Below are positions 1 to 8,652 of a DNA stretch of 64,000 nucleotides, piece by piece (within the stretch, counting starts at the first letter, position 1; each line of letters starts with the position of its first letter). The stretch is from the NCBI RefSeq assembly GCF_005795905.1, contig NZ_VAWE01000001.1, forward strand, positions 6,313,001 through 6,377,000, written 5' to 3'. Both the position numbers and the translations under genes were made by a program. The notes under the pieces were generated by a model. It worked only from the letters and a program-made list of their open reading frames with translations. It made no database searches and was not told the origin of the DNA. This DNA is from Streptomyces marianii. Its GTDB lineage: Bacteria > Actinomycetota > Actinomycetes > Streptomycetales > Streptomycetaceae.

Positions 1-4
1 CCCG

Positions 5-475
5 ATGAGTACGCAACGAGCTCGAACCACCACTCCGATGGCCCTGGCCGCGTTGGCGCTGACGGCGGCCATGGCCCTCACCGCCTGCGGCGGGGACGCG
101 GACGAGGCCCCCGACGTGCCGAGGACGGCGACCGGGAGCCTGGAGGAACTGGCGAAGCAGGCCGAGTGCGAGCCGAACATCCAGACGGACGCGAAGGAAC
201 TGCGGCAGGCGAACTGCGCGACGAAGGACGGCAAGTACGTCCTCGCCACCTTCGCCACCGACCGCGGTCAGCGCGAGTGGATCAACGAGGCCAACGACTA
301 CGGCGGCTCGTACCTCGTCGGCAGGAAGTGGGTGGCGGTCGGCGACGAGAAGGTCGTGACGGCACTGCGCGGCCGGCTCGGCGGGGCCGTGGAGAGCGGT
401 GCCTCGCATGGCGGGCACTCGGGGAGCAGTGCCGGCAGTGGGGGGAACGAGGACGAGCACTCCGGCCATCACTGA
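5..475 (+). CDS. small His/Gly/Ser-rich lipoprotein
   Basis: This 156-residue protein has a basic N-terminus, a hydrophobic stretch and a lipobox (LTAC, Cys28), so it should be a lipid-anchored exported protein. The body (about residues 40-125) is small, mixed and unfamiliar. The last 25 residues are rich in Gly, Ser and His and end in HSGHH, which could bind metal but proves nothing. Its start lies 5 bases from the window edge, so no ribosome binding site can be judged and a slightly longer start upstream is possible. It converges with the DUF1996 gene, with a shared hairpin between them. I do not recognise a family; function unknown. Confidence 0.75.
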   Translation: MSTQRARTTTPMALAALALTAAMALTACGGDADEAPDVPRTATGSLEELAKQAECEPNIQTDAKELRQANCATKDGKYVLATFATDRGQREWINEANDYGGSYLVGRKWVAVGDEKVVTALRGRLGGAVESGASHGGHSGSSAGSGGNEDEHSGHH

Positions 476-508
476 GCAGGCCGCGCAGGCATGGGGGAGG
501 GGGAGGGG

Positions 509-540
509 CGGGGTTCGGCGGAAGGAGGCGCCGAACCCCG
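509..540. terminator. bidirectional hairpin terminator
   Basis: A perfect 12-bp stem (509-520 with 529-540) and an 8-base loop lie between the convergent lipoprotein and DUF1996 genes. It would serve both; there is no marked T tract, as is usual in Streptomyces. Confidence 0.7.
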
Positions 541-586
541 GGACTCGGGCGGGGAGTCCGGGGTCCGGCGCCGGCTCAGCGAGCGG

Positions 587-2125
587 TCAGCGGCACTTGC
601 GTCCGCCGTTGATGCAGCTCACCATCTTGTTCATCAGGTTCTCGTCGAAGACGTTGATGAAGTCGCCGTGGTCGGTGATGGGCTTGTGCAGCTGCTCCGG
701 GAAGGAGTCGACCGCGAAGACGCTCGGGTTCGCCCCGTCGAAGACCGGCGGCGGCACGTCGTAGACGATGCGCTGCACGAGCTGCGGAATGGCCCGGAAG
801 CCGTTGGGGCAGGCGCCGTTCGCCTGGGCGAAGGCGACATGGGTGCGGTGGTTGGCGCTGTCGGTGTTCTGACCGTCCCAGCAGCTCTGGAACTTGAACG
901 ACCGCACCACCTGGCTGCCCTCGGGGCAGATCGGGTACTTGTCCTTCAGCTGGCGGTTCTCGAACCCGGTGCAGCTCCACGACGCGTTCGCGTTCGCGTC
1001 ACCGTTGACGAACGCCTTGGCGTCGCCGGTGATGATCCGCAGGAACCGCGGCATGGCCGTCACCTTGGAGCGCGGGTTGCCGACGAAGTTCAGCGTGACC
1101 TGGGACGGCGTCTGGATCTCGCCGACGTTCTGGTCCTTGCCGCCGCCGTCGGCGTCGGCGTCGTTCTCCTGCTGCCCGTTCTGCAGCCGCAGCACCGGCC
1201 AGTAGTACGTCGACTTGTCGGCCTGGTTCACACAGGTCGTCTCGCCGTTGGCGAGGTCGTCGTCGCTGGCGAAGGCGTCGTTGGCCTGGTTGCCCACGTA
1301 GTCGTGCATGTGGTGGGCGCCGTTGGCGACACCGGGAGCGACGATCACGTTGTCCGGGTTGAACTTCCCGTTCTCGTTCACACCGCAGCTGGTCGTGAAC
1401 GTGCCCCGGGAGGCACCGCGCCGGTTGCGCGGGTTGTCGACGTTCGGCTGGACGGACTCGATGTCGACGAAGTCGGACTGCTCCGGGCCGTTGCCGGCCT
1501 GACCGCCGTTCCCGCCGCCCTGGCCGTTGTCCTGACCCTGGTCCTGGCCGCCGTTGTCCTGGCCCTGGTCCTGAGCGCCGTCCTGACCCTGACCGCCGTC
1601 CTGACCCTGGTCGTTGCCCTGGTTCTGGCCGCCGCCCTGGTTCTGTCCGTCGTTGTCGTCGGCCCGCAGGGTGCACGACGCCATGGACTCGAGGCCCTTC
1701 GGCTTGGGAGCCTTGCCGCGCTCGATGAGCGCCGCGATCCGCTGGAGGATCACCGTCCGCTCGTTCTTCAGCGGAGTGAGGATCTGCTGCTGCCCGTAGC
1801 GGGGGTCGCGCTCGATCCGCTGCCTGAGGTCGGCGAAGCGCTTGTACGCCTTGGTGATCTGGGTGTCCAGCGTGGCGAGTTCGCGGTCGACGTTGGCGCG
1901 TGCCTTCTGCGGCACCACGTCCAGTTCGTTTCCGACGTCCGGGCAGTCGATGGTGGAGAGCGACCGGCCGGCGGCCTGGGTCCCCTTGGGGTTCTGACCG
2001 CGGCTCTCACCCGCGGATGCGTAGACATTGACCGCGACCAGCCCACCCCCGCCCAGAATCAGGGCAGCCGAGGCGGCGATCGCCCGGTTTGCCAGCGTTG
2101 AGCGTTTGCGTGTTGTGCGTGCCAT
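587..2125 (-). CDS. secreted DUF1996-domain protein
   Basis: About 512 residues. The chosen ATG has GGAG eight bases upstream; the open frame runs further, but the upstream part is not protein-like. A signal/anchor segment (about 12-36) is followed by a helical, probably coiled-coil region (about 75-135), then a low-complexity Gly/Gln/Asp/Asn linker built of GQD/QNQG-type repeats (about 158-212), then a DUF1996 domain to the C-terminus. Recognisable pieces of the domain are the TSCG and [10 protein letters not shown] motifs near its start and the NHRTHVAF region. DUF1996 proteins are secreted and occur in fungi and actinomycetes; their activity is not established, though cell-wall or polysaccharide binding is often supposed. 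The repeat linker looks like a flexible spacer holding the domain away from the membrane or wall. Confidence 0.88.
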   Translation of the reverse strand: MARTTRKRSTLANRAIAASAALILGGGGLVAVNVYASAGESRGQNPKGTQAAGRSLSTIDCPDVGNELDVVPQKARANVDRELATLDTQITKAYKRFADLRQRIERDPRYGQQQILTPLKNERTVILQRIAALIERGKAPKPKGLESMASCTLRADDNDGQNQGGGQNQGNDQGQDGGQGQDGAQDQGQDNGGQDQGQDNGQGGGNGGQAGNGPEQSDFVDIESVQPNVDNPRNRRGASRGTFTTSCGVNENGKFNPDNVIVAPGVANGAHHMHDYVGNQANDAFASDDDLANGETTCVNQADKSTYYWPVLRLQNGQQENDADADGGGKDQNVGEIQTPSQVTLNFVGNPRSKVTAMPRFLRIITGDAKAFVNGDANANASWSCTGFENRQLKDKYPICPEGSQVVRSFKFQSCWDGQNTDSANHRTHVAFAQANGACPNGFRAIPQLVQRIVYDVPPPVFDGANPSVFAVDSFPEQLHKPITDHGDFINVFDENLMNKMVSCINGGRKCR

Positions 2126-2455
2126 GGAACTCCAATCCCGGGGTGGGAGCAACGCGTCGTTCCATACGGAGTCGCGCGGCGCCACGTTCAGACGGGACCG
2201 GAATTCGTAGAAAACTCCATCCGCAAAACGGCTGCCACCGGGTGCCAACGGGCATGCCCACGAGGGTGGTTGGCGAAACCTCGCGGATGTGCCCGTCTGC
2301 GCCCGCGTGCCCCGGTACGCCCACCGCACTGACCGACTCGATGCCGGACGTGACACCGCGGGCCGGGACCGCCGCGGACGCCCGGAGGTGCGCCCGCCGG
2401 GCGCAGCCGGGTCCGGTGCGGCGGGGCAGCGGGCCGGCCCCGGCGCCCCGGGTGC

Positions 2456-3448
2456 TCAGGAGCCGCCGAGCAGCGCCGACTCCTGGGCCGCGGACAGGCC
2501 GACCGGGGGCCGGTCCTCACGCAGGGGGGCGCTTCCGCCCACCCTCCGGAGCCAGGCCCAGGTGTCGGCGACCGTCTCCTCGGCCGGGCGGCAGTGCAGA
2601 CCGGCGGCCAGGGCCCTGGACACATCGGCGCGGTGCATCGCGTCGTACGCCTCGCCGCGCGGGACCCACACCGGCAGGTCCGTCCAGGGCTCCACCCCGG
2701 CCGCGGCGATGCGCTCCGGGTCGAGCCAGCGCAACTCCGCGCCGGAGCCGGTCGCCCGGACGCAGGCATCAAGCAGCCCGCCCATCGTGGTGTGGCCGTG
2801 CGGCGACACCAGGTTGAACGGACCGGTCAGCCGCTTCTCCGCCGCGTCGAGGGTCCAGAGGGCGAGGTCGCGTACGTCCACGAACTGCACCGGCAGCTCG
2901 CGCGGACCCGGCGCGGGCACCGTACCGCCGCGCGCCATCCGGTTCAGCCACCACGGCAGCCGGCCCACGTTCTCCCAGGGCCCCAGGATCAGCCCCGCGC
3001 GCACCAGCAGCGACCGGTCGGAGCCGAAGGTCTCCGTCACGGCCAGCTCGCCGCCCCGCTTGTCGCGGGCGTAGTCGGTCGGCCCGGCGTCCGCCGCGGC
3101 ACCCTCCACCAGAGGGCCGTCCTCGTCGAGCCCCGCGGCCGCCGGCCACGCGTAGACCGAGCGGCTCGAGACGTACACGTAGTGGCCGACCCGGTCCGCG
3201 AGCAGCCGCGCCGGGGCGAGGACGGCGGACGGGGCAGCCGACCAGGTGTCGACGACCGCGTCCCACTCGCCCTCCGCGAGTGCGCCGAGCCCGTCCGGTG
3301 CATCCCGGTCGCCGCGCAGCACCCGCGCCCCCGCCGGGGCCTCGTGGCGCCCACGGTGGAACACCGTCACCTGCCAGTCGCGGGCCAGCGCGGCCTCCAC
3401 GACGGCCCGCCCCACGAACTCCGTACCGCCCAGCACCAGAAGTCTCAT
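2456..3448 (-). CDS. NAD-dependent epimerase/dehydratase family protein (extended SDR)
   Basis: 330 residues with an N-terminal Rossmann motif (GGTEFVG, residues 7-13), the strand YVYVSSRSVY and a YARDK motif that supplies the Tyr-x3-Lys pair of short-chain dehydrogenases. The length and C-terminal substrate half fit the extended SDR class (nucleotide-sugar epimerase or reductase-like). The substrate cannot be told from sequence. It is monocistronic, with a 331-bp gap to the divergent-side gene upstream of DUF1996. Regulation is not visible. Confidence 0.85.
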   Translation of the reverse strand: MRLLVLGGTEFVGRAVVEAALARDWQVTVFHRGRHEAPAGARVLRGDRDAPDGLGALAEGEWDAVVDTWSAAPSAVLAPARLLADRVGHYVYVSSRSVYAWPAAAGLDEDGPLVEGAAADAGPTDYARDKRGGELAVTETFGSDRSLLVRAGLILGPWENVGRLPWWLNRMARGGTVPAPGPRELPVQFVDVRDLALWTLDAAEKRLTGPFNLVSPHGHTTMGGLLDACVRATGSGAELRWLDPERIAAAGVEPWTDLPVWVPRGEAYDAMHRADVSRALAAGLHCRPAEETVADTWAWLRRVGGSAPLREDRPPVGLSAAQESALLGGS

Positions 3449-3997
3449 GGTGCCGAGCGTGCCCGCTCACCCGCTCCGACGTGCGGAGTTCCGCTGCGGG
3501 GGGAATCCGGCCGCGCCCCCCGTCTGCCGGAAGGGCGCCAGGGGCGGCACCATGTGCGGGCCATGACGGATGCCCGGTCGCCGATGCGCGCCTTCCGAGC
3601 AGCACTGTTCGCGGCAGTGTGCGTGACGCTTCGCGCCGCTGCTCCTCGCCGCCGTAGGCGTCCCCGAACCGGCCAGGCCCGCGCGTCGTCCTGGGCCTGG
3701 TGGCCCGGGCGCGTCGCCGGTCCACGGCGGCCTGACGGCACGGGGCCTGCCCGGGGAGCGTGGCGCTTCGGCGCCCCGGTCCGGCCCGCTCAGGCCCGTG
3801 GCCCCGCTCCGGCCCGCTGCGGTCCGCGCCCTGCTCCGTGGCGGAGGACGCGGCGGAGGACCTGACCGCGGACGTGACCGAGCAGGGGGAAACCGGGCCG
3901 GGGACGGGATACGCGATCGGAGCGGCGGGCGCCGGAAGCGGCGGCTGCTGGTCGGCGGGCCGTGCCCGCAGTCGCGGTGCTCGTGTCCCGGCGACGC
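3449..3997. other. long intergenic stretch, no convincing gene
   Basis: About 550 bases between the SDR gene and the glnII terminator. An ATG at 3584 opens a signal-peptide-like reading that becomes Arg-rich after about 3630; a hydrophobic stretch (PLLLAAVGV) continues only in another frame. This could be a frameshifted small secreted protein, but nothing downstream supports it. Confidence 0.3.
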
Positions 3998-4037
3998 GGA
4001 AGGGGCGCCCGCCGGTCAACCGGCGGGCGCCCCTTCC
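3998..4037 (-). terminator. glnII terminator
   Basis: A perfect 18-bp stem (3998-4015 with 4020-4037) with a TCAA loop lies 16 bases downstream of the glnII stop. This is one of the strongest hairpins in the window. Confidence 0.85.
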
Positions 4038-4052
4038 GAAGCGGCTGCGGGA

Positions 4053-5084
4053 TCAGACCTGGCCGGCCTTCTCCAGCGCGGAGCAGCAGGTGTCCACCAG
4101 CAGGCGGGTCACCACGTACGGGTCGACGTTCGCGTTCGGACGGCGGTCCTCGATGTAGCCCTTGCCGTCCTTCTCGACCTGCCACGGGATGCGCACCGAG
4201 GCACCGCGGTCGGAGACGCCGTAGCTGTACTCGTTCCAGGGGGCCGTCTCGTGCAGACCGGTCAGACGGTCGTCGATGCCGGCACCGTAGTTCTTGACGT
4301 GGTCCAGCGGCTTGGAACCCTCGCCCAGCGACTCACACGCGGTGATGATCGCGTCGTAGCCCTCGCGCATCGCCTTCGTGGAGAAGTTGGTGTGCGCGCC
4401 GGCGCCGTTCCAGTCGCCCTTCACCGGCTTCGGGTCGAGCGTCGCGGAGACGTCGAAGTCCTCCGCCGTGCGGTACAGCAGCCAGCGGGCGATCCACAGC
4501 TGGTCCGCGACCTCCACAGGTGCGAGCGGGCCGACCTGGAACTCCCACTGGCCCGGCATGACCTCGGCGTTGATGCCGGAGATGCCGAGACCCGCCTGCA
4601 GGCAGTTCTCCAGGTGCGCCTCGACGACGTCACGGCCGTGGATCTCGTCGGAGCCGACACCGCAGTAGTAGCCGCCCTGCGGGGCCGGGAAGCCGCCGAC
4701 GGGGAAGCCGAGCGGACGGTCCCCGTCGAAGAAGGTGTACTCCTGCTCGATGCCGAAGATCGGCTCCTGGGCGGCGAACTTCTCCGCCACCTCGACCAGC
4801 TGGGCCCGCGTGTTGGACGGGTGCGGGGTCATGTCCGTGTTCAGGACCTCGCACAGCACCAGCACGTTGTCGCCGCCGCGGATCGGGTCGGGACACGAGA
4901 AGACCGGCTTCAGCACGCAGTCGGACGCGTGACCCTCGGCCTGGTTGGTGCTGGATCCGTCGAAGCCCCAGATGGGAAGCTCGGAGACGTCTGCGGCGGC
5001 ACCCGTCAGAATCTTCGTCTTCGAGCGGAGCTTCGCGGTCGGCTCGGTGCCGTCGATCCAGATGTACTCAGCCTTGATGGTCAC
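4053..5084 (-). CDS. glnII: glutamine synthetase type II (eukaryotic-type)
   Basis: This enzyme makes glutamine from glutamate, ammonia and ATP in the cytoplasm. The 343-residue length and the motifs GSSTNQAEG, GIEQEYTFF, GVGSDEIHGRD, NAEVMPGQWEFQ, NGAGAHTNFST and YIEDRRPNAN are those of the GSII family found in eukaryotes and in Streptomyces and rhizobia; GSII is not adenylylated. It starts at GTG with a GAGG element just upstream. It stands alone, with a strong terminator behind and a probable GlnR-binding array about 55-95 bases before the start. glnA, the GSI gene, lies about 14 kb away in the same orientation. Confidence in identity is very high. Confidence 0.97.
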   Translation of the reverse strand: MTIKAEYIWIDGTEPTAKLRSKTKILTGAAADVSELPIWGFDGSSTNQAEGHASDCVLKPVFSCPDPIRGGDNVLVLCEVLNTDMTPHPSNTRAQLVEVAEKFAAQEPIFGIEQEYTFFDGDRPLGFPVGGFPAPQGGYYCGVGSDEIHGRDVVEAHLENCLQAGLGISGINAEVMPGQWEFQVGPLAPVEVADQLWIARWLLYRTAEDFDVSATLDPKPVKGDWNGAGAHTNFSTKAMREGYDAIITACESLGEGSKPLDHVKNYGAGIDDRLTGLHETAPWNEYSYGVSDRGASVRIPWQVEKDGKGYIEDRRPNANVDPYVVTRLLVDTCCSALEKAGQV

Positions 5085-5139
5085 GGGCCCTCATCCTTTG
5101 CGGGTGCAGCGGGTATGAGGCGCAGCTTCGCAACCCCTG

Positions 5140-5177
5140 GTTTCCCGGCCATTGCTCGATTGTGAACCCCGTGTTAC
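5140..5177 (-). promoter_or_regulatory. probable GlnR-binding array upstream of glnII
   Basis: Read on the minus strand, four 5-mers sit at exact 11-base spacing: GTAAC, TTCAC, GCAAT and GAAAC. The first two resemble the GlnR a-site (gTnAC) and the last two the b-site (GaAAc). Their order (a-a-b-b) is less regular than in the glnA box. The position upstream of glnII, a known GlnR target in Streptomyces, supports the call; the exact sites are inferred. Confidence 0.6.
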
Positions 5178-5255
5178 TCGGGGATCCGGCGGTCCCCGGA
5201 ACCCCCGTGCGCCCCGATTGCCGCCGGATCGCGGGCGAATGACACGGACCGGGGT

Positions 5256-5587
5256 CCCGGTGGGGCACGGGCGGGTGATCCGGACCGGACCTCCGCGGAC
5301 CGCGGGGGAGGACGCGCCCGTACCCGGCCGACGGGGACGGGCACGGCGCGTGGTGCACGAGAGCCTCGAGGCGTGCCGGAAGCGCTGCGCGAGGACGCCC
5401 GGCCGCGGTACCGCAGCCGTCGTATACGCCCCGGTGATCCGCGTGGGGGGCGGGATCCCGGTGGAGTACGGGCGGGTGATCCGGACCGGGCCTCCGCGGA
5501 CCGCGGGGGAGGACGCGCCCGTACCCGGCCGACGGGGACGGGCACGGCGCGTGGTGCACGAGAGCCTCGAGGCGTGCCGGAAGCGCC
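5256..5587. repeat. 130-bp direct duplication, 201-bp period
   Basis: The segment 5256-5385 recurs at 5457-5586 with about three mismatches (two in the first 12 bases, one near base 35). Because 201 is divisible by three the surrounding frames stay open, but no frame looks like a real protein. The stretch 5178-5773, between glnII and the oxidoreductase, holds nothing else recognisable. Confidence 0.85.
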
Positions 5588-5773
5588 GGGGGAGGGCGTC
5601 GTGACGCCCGCCGCGGCGGGCGTCCATCTCACCGGCCGGCCCTACCGGCCGACCGGCCGACCGGCGGTCCGGCCGGGCGGCTTCCCGGGGCTGACGGACG
5701 ATGTGCCGCGGCCCGGCGGGTGACCACCCGTCACCCGCTCTTCCGCTGCCGCCCGCGGGGGCAGACTGGCGGC

Positions 5774-6685
5774 ATGACGAGACTGCGCATCGGACTGATC
5801 GGAACGGGCCCCTGGGCGGAGCGCACCCAGGCACCGGCTCTCGCCGCGCATCCGGGGGCCGTCCTCAGCGGTGTGTGGGGGCGGCGCCCGGAGGCCGCCG
5901 CCGCGCTCGCGTCGGCCCACGGGGTCGAGGCGTACGAGGACGTGGATGCGCTCATCGGTGCGAGCGACGCCGTCGCGTTCGCCCTGCCACCCGACGTCCA
6001 GGCCCCGCTGGCGGCCCGCGCGGCCGCCGCCGGACGGCATCTGCTCCTGGACAAGCCGGTGGCGACGACCGTGTCCGGGGCCCGTGAGGTGGTGGCGGCG
6101 GCGGAGGGTACGGGGGTCGCGTCCGTCGTCTTCTGCACCCTGCGGTTCGCGGCGGACACGGCCCCGTGGATCGCCGAACAGGGCGCCGCGGGAGGCTGGT
6201 TCACGGGCCGGGCGCACTGGCTCAGCTCGCTCTTCGGGCCCGGTTCTGCGGGCCCGTACGCCGCCTCGCCCTGGCGGCGGGAGAAGGGCGGGCTGTGGGA
6301 CGTCGGCCCCCATGTGCTGTCGGTGCTGCTGCCGGTGCTGGGAGACATCACGGAGCTGACGGCGCTGCGCGGACCGGCCGACACCGCCCATCTGGCGTTC
6401 CGGCACGCGTCCGGGGCGTCGAGCACGGCCACCGTGGGCCTGAGCGCGCCTCCCGAGGCGGCCGGCGCGAGCATCGACCTGTACGGGGAGCGGGGCCGCG
6501 TTCCCATGCCGCCGTGGAGCGACGCGGTCGGCTCGTTCCGCTCGGCGGTGGACGCCCTGCTGCAATCGGTCCGCACGGGCGATCCGCACGCCTGCGACGT
6601 ACGTCTGGGCCTGCGGATCACGGAGATCCTGGCGCAGGCGGAGGAACGGCTGCAGAAGGCACGGCCCGGGGCGGCCGGGGGCTGA
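5774..6685 (+). CDS. Gfo/Idh/MocA-family oxidoreductase
   Basis: 303 residues. The N-terminal Rossmann motif GLIGTGPW (about 7-14) binds NAD(P), and DKPVATT supplies the conserved Lys-Pro of the family (EKP in most members). The C-terminal half fits the alpha/beta substrate domain. Members oxidise or reduce sugars, inositols and related compounds; this one cannot be assigned a substrate. A longer in-frame start at 5720 exists, but the ATG at 5774 begins exactly at the Rossmann strand, as is usual. It is monocistronic, with a shared terminator behind. Confidence 0.88.
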   Translation: MTRLRIGLIGTGPWAERTQAPALAAHPGAVLSGVWGRRPEAAAALASAHGVEAYEDVDALIGASDAVAFALPPDVQAPLAARAAAAGRHLLLDKPVATTVSGAREVVAAAEGTGVASVVFCTLRFAADTAPWIAEQGAAGGWFTGRAHWLSSLFGPGSAGPYAASPWRREKGGLWDVGPHVLSVLLPVLGDITELTALRGPADTAHLAFRHASGASSTATVGLSAPPEAAGASIDLYGERGRVPMPPWSDAVGSFRSAVDALLQSVRTGDPHACDVRLGLRITEILAQAEERLQKARPGAAGG

Positions 6686-6829
6686 ACCCGCACCCCGCGG
6701 TTGTGGGACGCCAGGGCCCGAGTGCCGCGGTTTCGAGGCCGTTGCACTGACGCGGAGCCTCCGGCCACGAAGAGGCCGGGCCGGGTGGACGGGACCCTCG
6801 GCTTCGTGATCCCGTCCGTACCGGCTTCC

Positions 6830-6864
6830 CCCGGGTGCCCGCAGGGCGGTCGCAGGCACCCGGG
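6830..6864. terminator. bidirectional hairpin terminator
   Basis: A 10-bp perfect stem (6830-6839 with 6855-6864) with a 15-base loop lies between the convergent oxidoreductase and barrel-repeat genes. Confidence 0.55.
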
Positions 6865-6879
6865 AGCAGGGGGGGCGCG

Positions 6880-7830
6880 TCAGCCGACGCGCTCGATGCG
6901 GGCGTTGCGGATCAGGAACTTCCCGGGCTCCCGGACCTGCTCGAACGCGGCGTTGTTGAGCAGCGCGCAGCTGCCGGATGTCGACGTGACCTCGACGGTC
7001 GTCGACTTGTCGTTGTCGAGGTTCGTCACCTTCAGCCGGGTGCCGACCGGGAACTGGCCGCTGGAGGCCGCCGGATCGCCGCCCTCACCGGACAGCGTCA
7101 CCGTCGATCCGGCGCAGACGACCTCACCGGCGGCACCTGACTGGTCCCCTCCGCCTGCCTGGTCCGCGGGCGGCTGCTCGGCGGCCGGGGGCTCGGCGGC
7201 CTCGCCGCCACCGCCCGCGCCGAGGCGCTCGATGCGGACCTCGCGGATCACGTTCTTGCCCGCCTCGCGGACCTGCTCGAAGGCCGCGGCGTTCAGCAGT
7301 GCGCAGCTGCCGGAGGTCGATGTGACCTCGACGGTGGTGGTCTTGTCGTTGGCCAGGTTGGTGACCTTGAGCTGGGTGCCGATCGGGAACTGGCCGCTGG
7401 AGGCCGCCGGTGCTCCGCCGTCGTTGGAGAACGTGAGGTTCTGGCCGGCGCAGACGACCTCCCCGGCCGCGTCGCCACCCGCGCCCGTACCTCCGGCCGC
7501 CTGGCCCCCATCGGCCGGAGGCTGGGCCGAAGCCGCCGCCTGGTCCCCTCCGCCGGAGCCCTTCGCACAGCCGGCGGCTTCCTGCTGGAGGTTGATCTGC
7601 CTGATCACCGCCTCGCGGTTGGCGATCCGTGCTTCCGACTGGGCGTCGGGATTGGCCCGTTGGCCCGCGATGAAGTTCTCGTTGTTGCGCACCGCCTGGG
7701 CGAGGCCGTCACAGGCCGCCGAGGCATTGCTTGTTCCGGTCATGACAATCACAGTGCCGCCGACCAGTGCCGTGGCACCGATCATGAGCGCGATCTTCTT
7801 CTTGCCGCTGAGGGTCTTCTTGCGCGACAC
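6880..7830 (-). CDS. exported protein with two tandem double-psi-barrel-like (RlpA/expansin-like) domains
   Basis: 316 residues. A very basic start (MSRKKTLSGKKK) and a hydrophobic segment (about 13-31) give a signal or membrane anchor. Residues 123-204 and 235-316 are tandem copies, 64 of 82 positions identical, joined by a Gly/Ala/Pro/Gln linker. Each copy has an EVVCAG start, a (F)P(I/V)GT strand, LKVTNL, a Cys in GSCALLN and an AAFEQVRE helix. The pattern of a GT..KVTN strand, a V.VTS.SGSC loop and an AAF helix resembles the double-psi beta-barrel of RlpA/expansin proteins, which act on cell-wall glycans. The RlpA catalytic Asp is not evident, so binding rather than cleavage is possible. 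Extracellular location is inferred from the N-terminus. Confidence 0.75.
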   Translation of the reverse strand: MSRKKTLSGKKKIALMIGATALVGGTVIVMTGTSNASAACDGLAQAVRNNENFIAGQRANPDAQSEARIANREAVIRQINLQQEAAGCAKGSGGGDQAAASAQPPADGGQAAGGTGAGGDAAGEVVCAGQNLTFSNDGGAPAASSGQFPIGTQLKVTNLANDKTTTVEVTSTSGSCALLNAAAFEQVREAGKNVIREVRIERLGAGGGGEAAEPPAAEQPPADQAGGGDQSGAAGEVVCAGSTVTLSGEGGDPAASSGQFPVGTRLKVTNLDNDKSTTVEVTSTSGSCALLNNAAFEQVREPGKFLIRNARIERVG

Positions 7831-8162
7831 GTAAGGCTCCTGTCCCCGGCTCTGAACGGCGGCCGGATCGGTTCCGTGTGCCGTTACGTACGAGTAGGCC
7901 GAGGGCCCCGCTCAACGTCTCAGCGGTGACTTCCTTAACTGCGGCTTAAGTTTTCGCAGGTGGGCGGGGGCCTGGAGGTTCAAGGCCGGTCGACGGACGC
8001 CGTCATCCCGGCCATCCCGGCATCGTTTTTTCGAACGCCGCCGTCGTCGCAGTCGCCGTCGCCGCCGCCGTCGCCGCTGTCACCGCCGTCGGTGCCGTCA
8101 CCGTCCTCAGCGGCGTGCCCGTCGGTGCGGTACGTCCGTGCGGTCCGGCGCGATGGGCGCGT
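7831..8162. other. intergenic region with simple-sequence tract
   Basis: It holds the promoter side of the barrel-repeat gene, including an AT-richer dyad (CTTAA, 6 bases, CTTAAG at 7934-7950) about 105 bases before the start, and at about 8036-8106 a GCC/GTC trinucleotide tract. No gene is seen. Confidence 0.5.
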
Positions 8163-8522
8163 TCAGCGGCCGAGTGCGGCCCGTACCGCCTCGTCGGTAC
8201 GCGCCACCACGGTCGTGCCGTCGTCCGCGGTGATGATCGGACGCTGGATCAGCCTCGGGTGCGCGGAGAGCGCCGCGATCCACCGGGCACGCGAGTCCGC
8301 GTCCTTCGGCCAGCCCTTCATGCCGAGTTCCCCGGCGATCGCCTCCTGGGTCCGGGCGATGTCCCACGGCTCCAGCCCGAGCCGTTGGAGGACCTCGCGG
8401 ATCTCCTGCTCCGACGGGACGTCGTCGAGGTAGCGGCGCACCGTGTACGACGCGCCCTCCTCGTCGAGCAGCCGCAGCGCGCTGCGGCACTTCGAGCACG
8501 CGGGATTGATCCAGATCTCCAT
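8163..8522 (-). CDS. ArsC/Spx-family thioredoxin-like reductase
   Basis: 119 residues, the normal length of the family. The N-terminus reads as a beta strand followed by NPACSKCRSAL, with Cys9 and Cys12 forming a CxxC at the position of the ArsC catalytic cysteine. The C-terminal IQRPIITADDG matches the family's conserved RP(I) loop. Proteins of this type are annotated as glutaredoxin-type arsenate reductases; with CxxC rather than a lone Cys, and no ars genes nearby, a general thiol-redox role is equally possible. Confidence 0.85.
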   Translation of the reverse strand: MEIWINPACSKCRSALRLLDEEGASYTVRRYLDDVPSEQEIREVLQRLGLEPWDIARTQEAIAGELGMKGWPKDADSRARWIAALSAHPRLIQRPIITADDGTTVVARTDEAVRAALGR

Positions 8523-8607
8523 TGCGGCACTGTACTCCCCGTGCGCCACTCGAACACCCCTGAACGCCCTTTGGCCTGGGGTGATTGTCAGTGGTGGGCG
8601 ATAAAAT

Positions 8608-8619
8608 CGAACTAGTTCG
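8608..8619. promoter_or_regulatory. perfect 12-bp palindrome before the small unknown gene
   Basis: CGAACTAGTTCG, preceded by an AT-rich ATAAAAT, lies 34-45 bases before the start at 8653. It could be an operator. It is two bases too short between half-sites to be a LexA box. Confidence 0.4.
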
Positions 8620-8652
8620 TGAGGGACCAACCACCGCGCCAGGAGGTCGCCG

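Noticed and set aside
491..2101. 536-residue plus-strand frame rich in Val/Leu
   Set aside because: It is the antisense of the DUF1996 gene; its Leu/Val repeats mirror the Gln/Gly/Asp linker on the other strand.
5068..5604. Protein-coding duplication in the 201-bp repeat
   Set aside because: Frames on both strands are low complexity without a ribosome site; the period being a multiple of three is enough to keep them open.
8163..8522. Arsenic-resistance operon
   Set aside because: No arsR, arsB or acr3 neighbour; the protein's CxxC also fits a general redox role.
8608..8619. LexA (SOS) box
   Set aside because: Half-sites CGAAC and GTTCG are separated by two bases, not the four of the actinobacterial LexA consensus.
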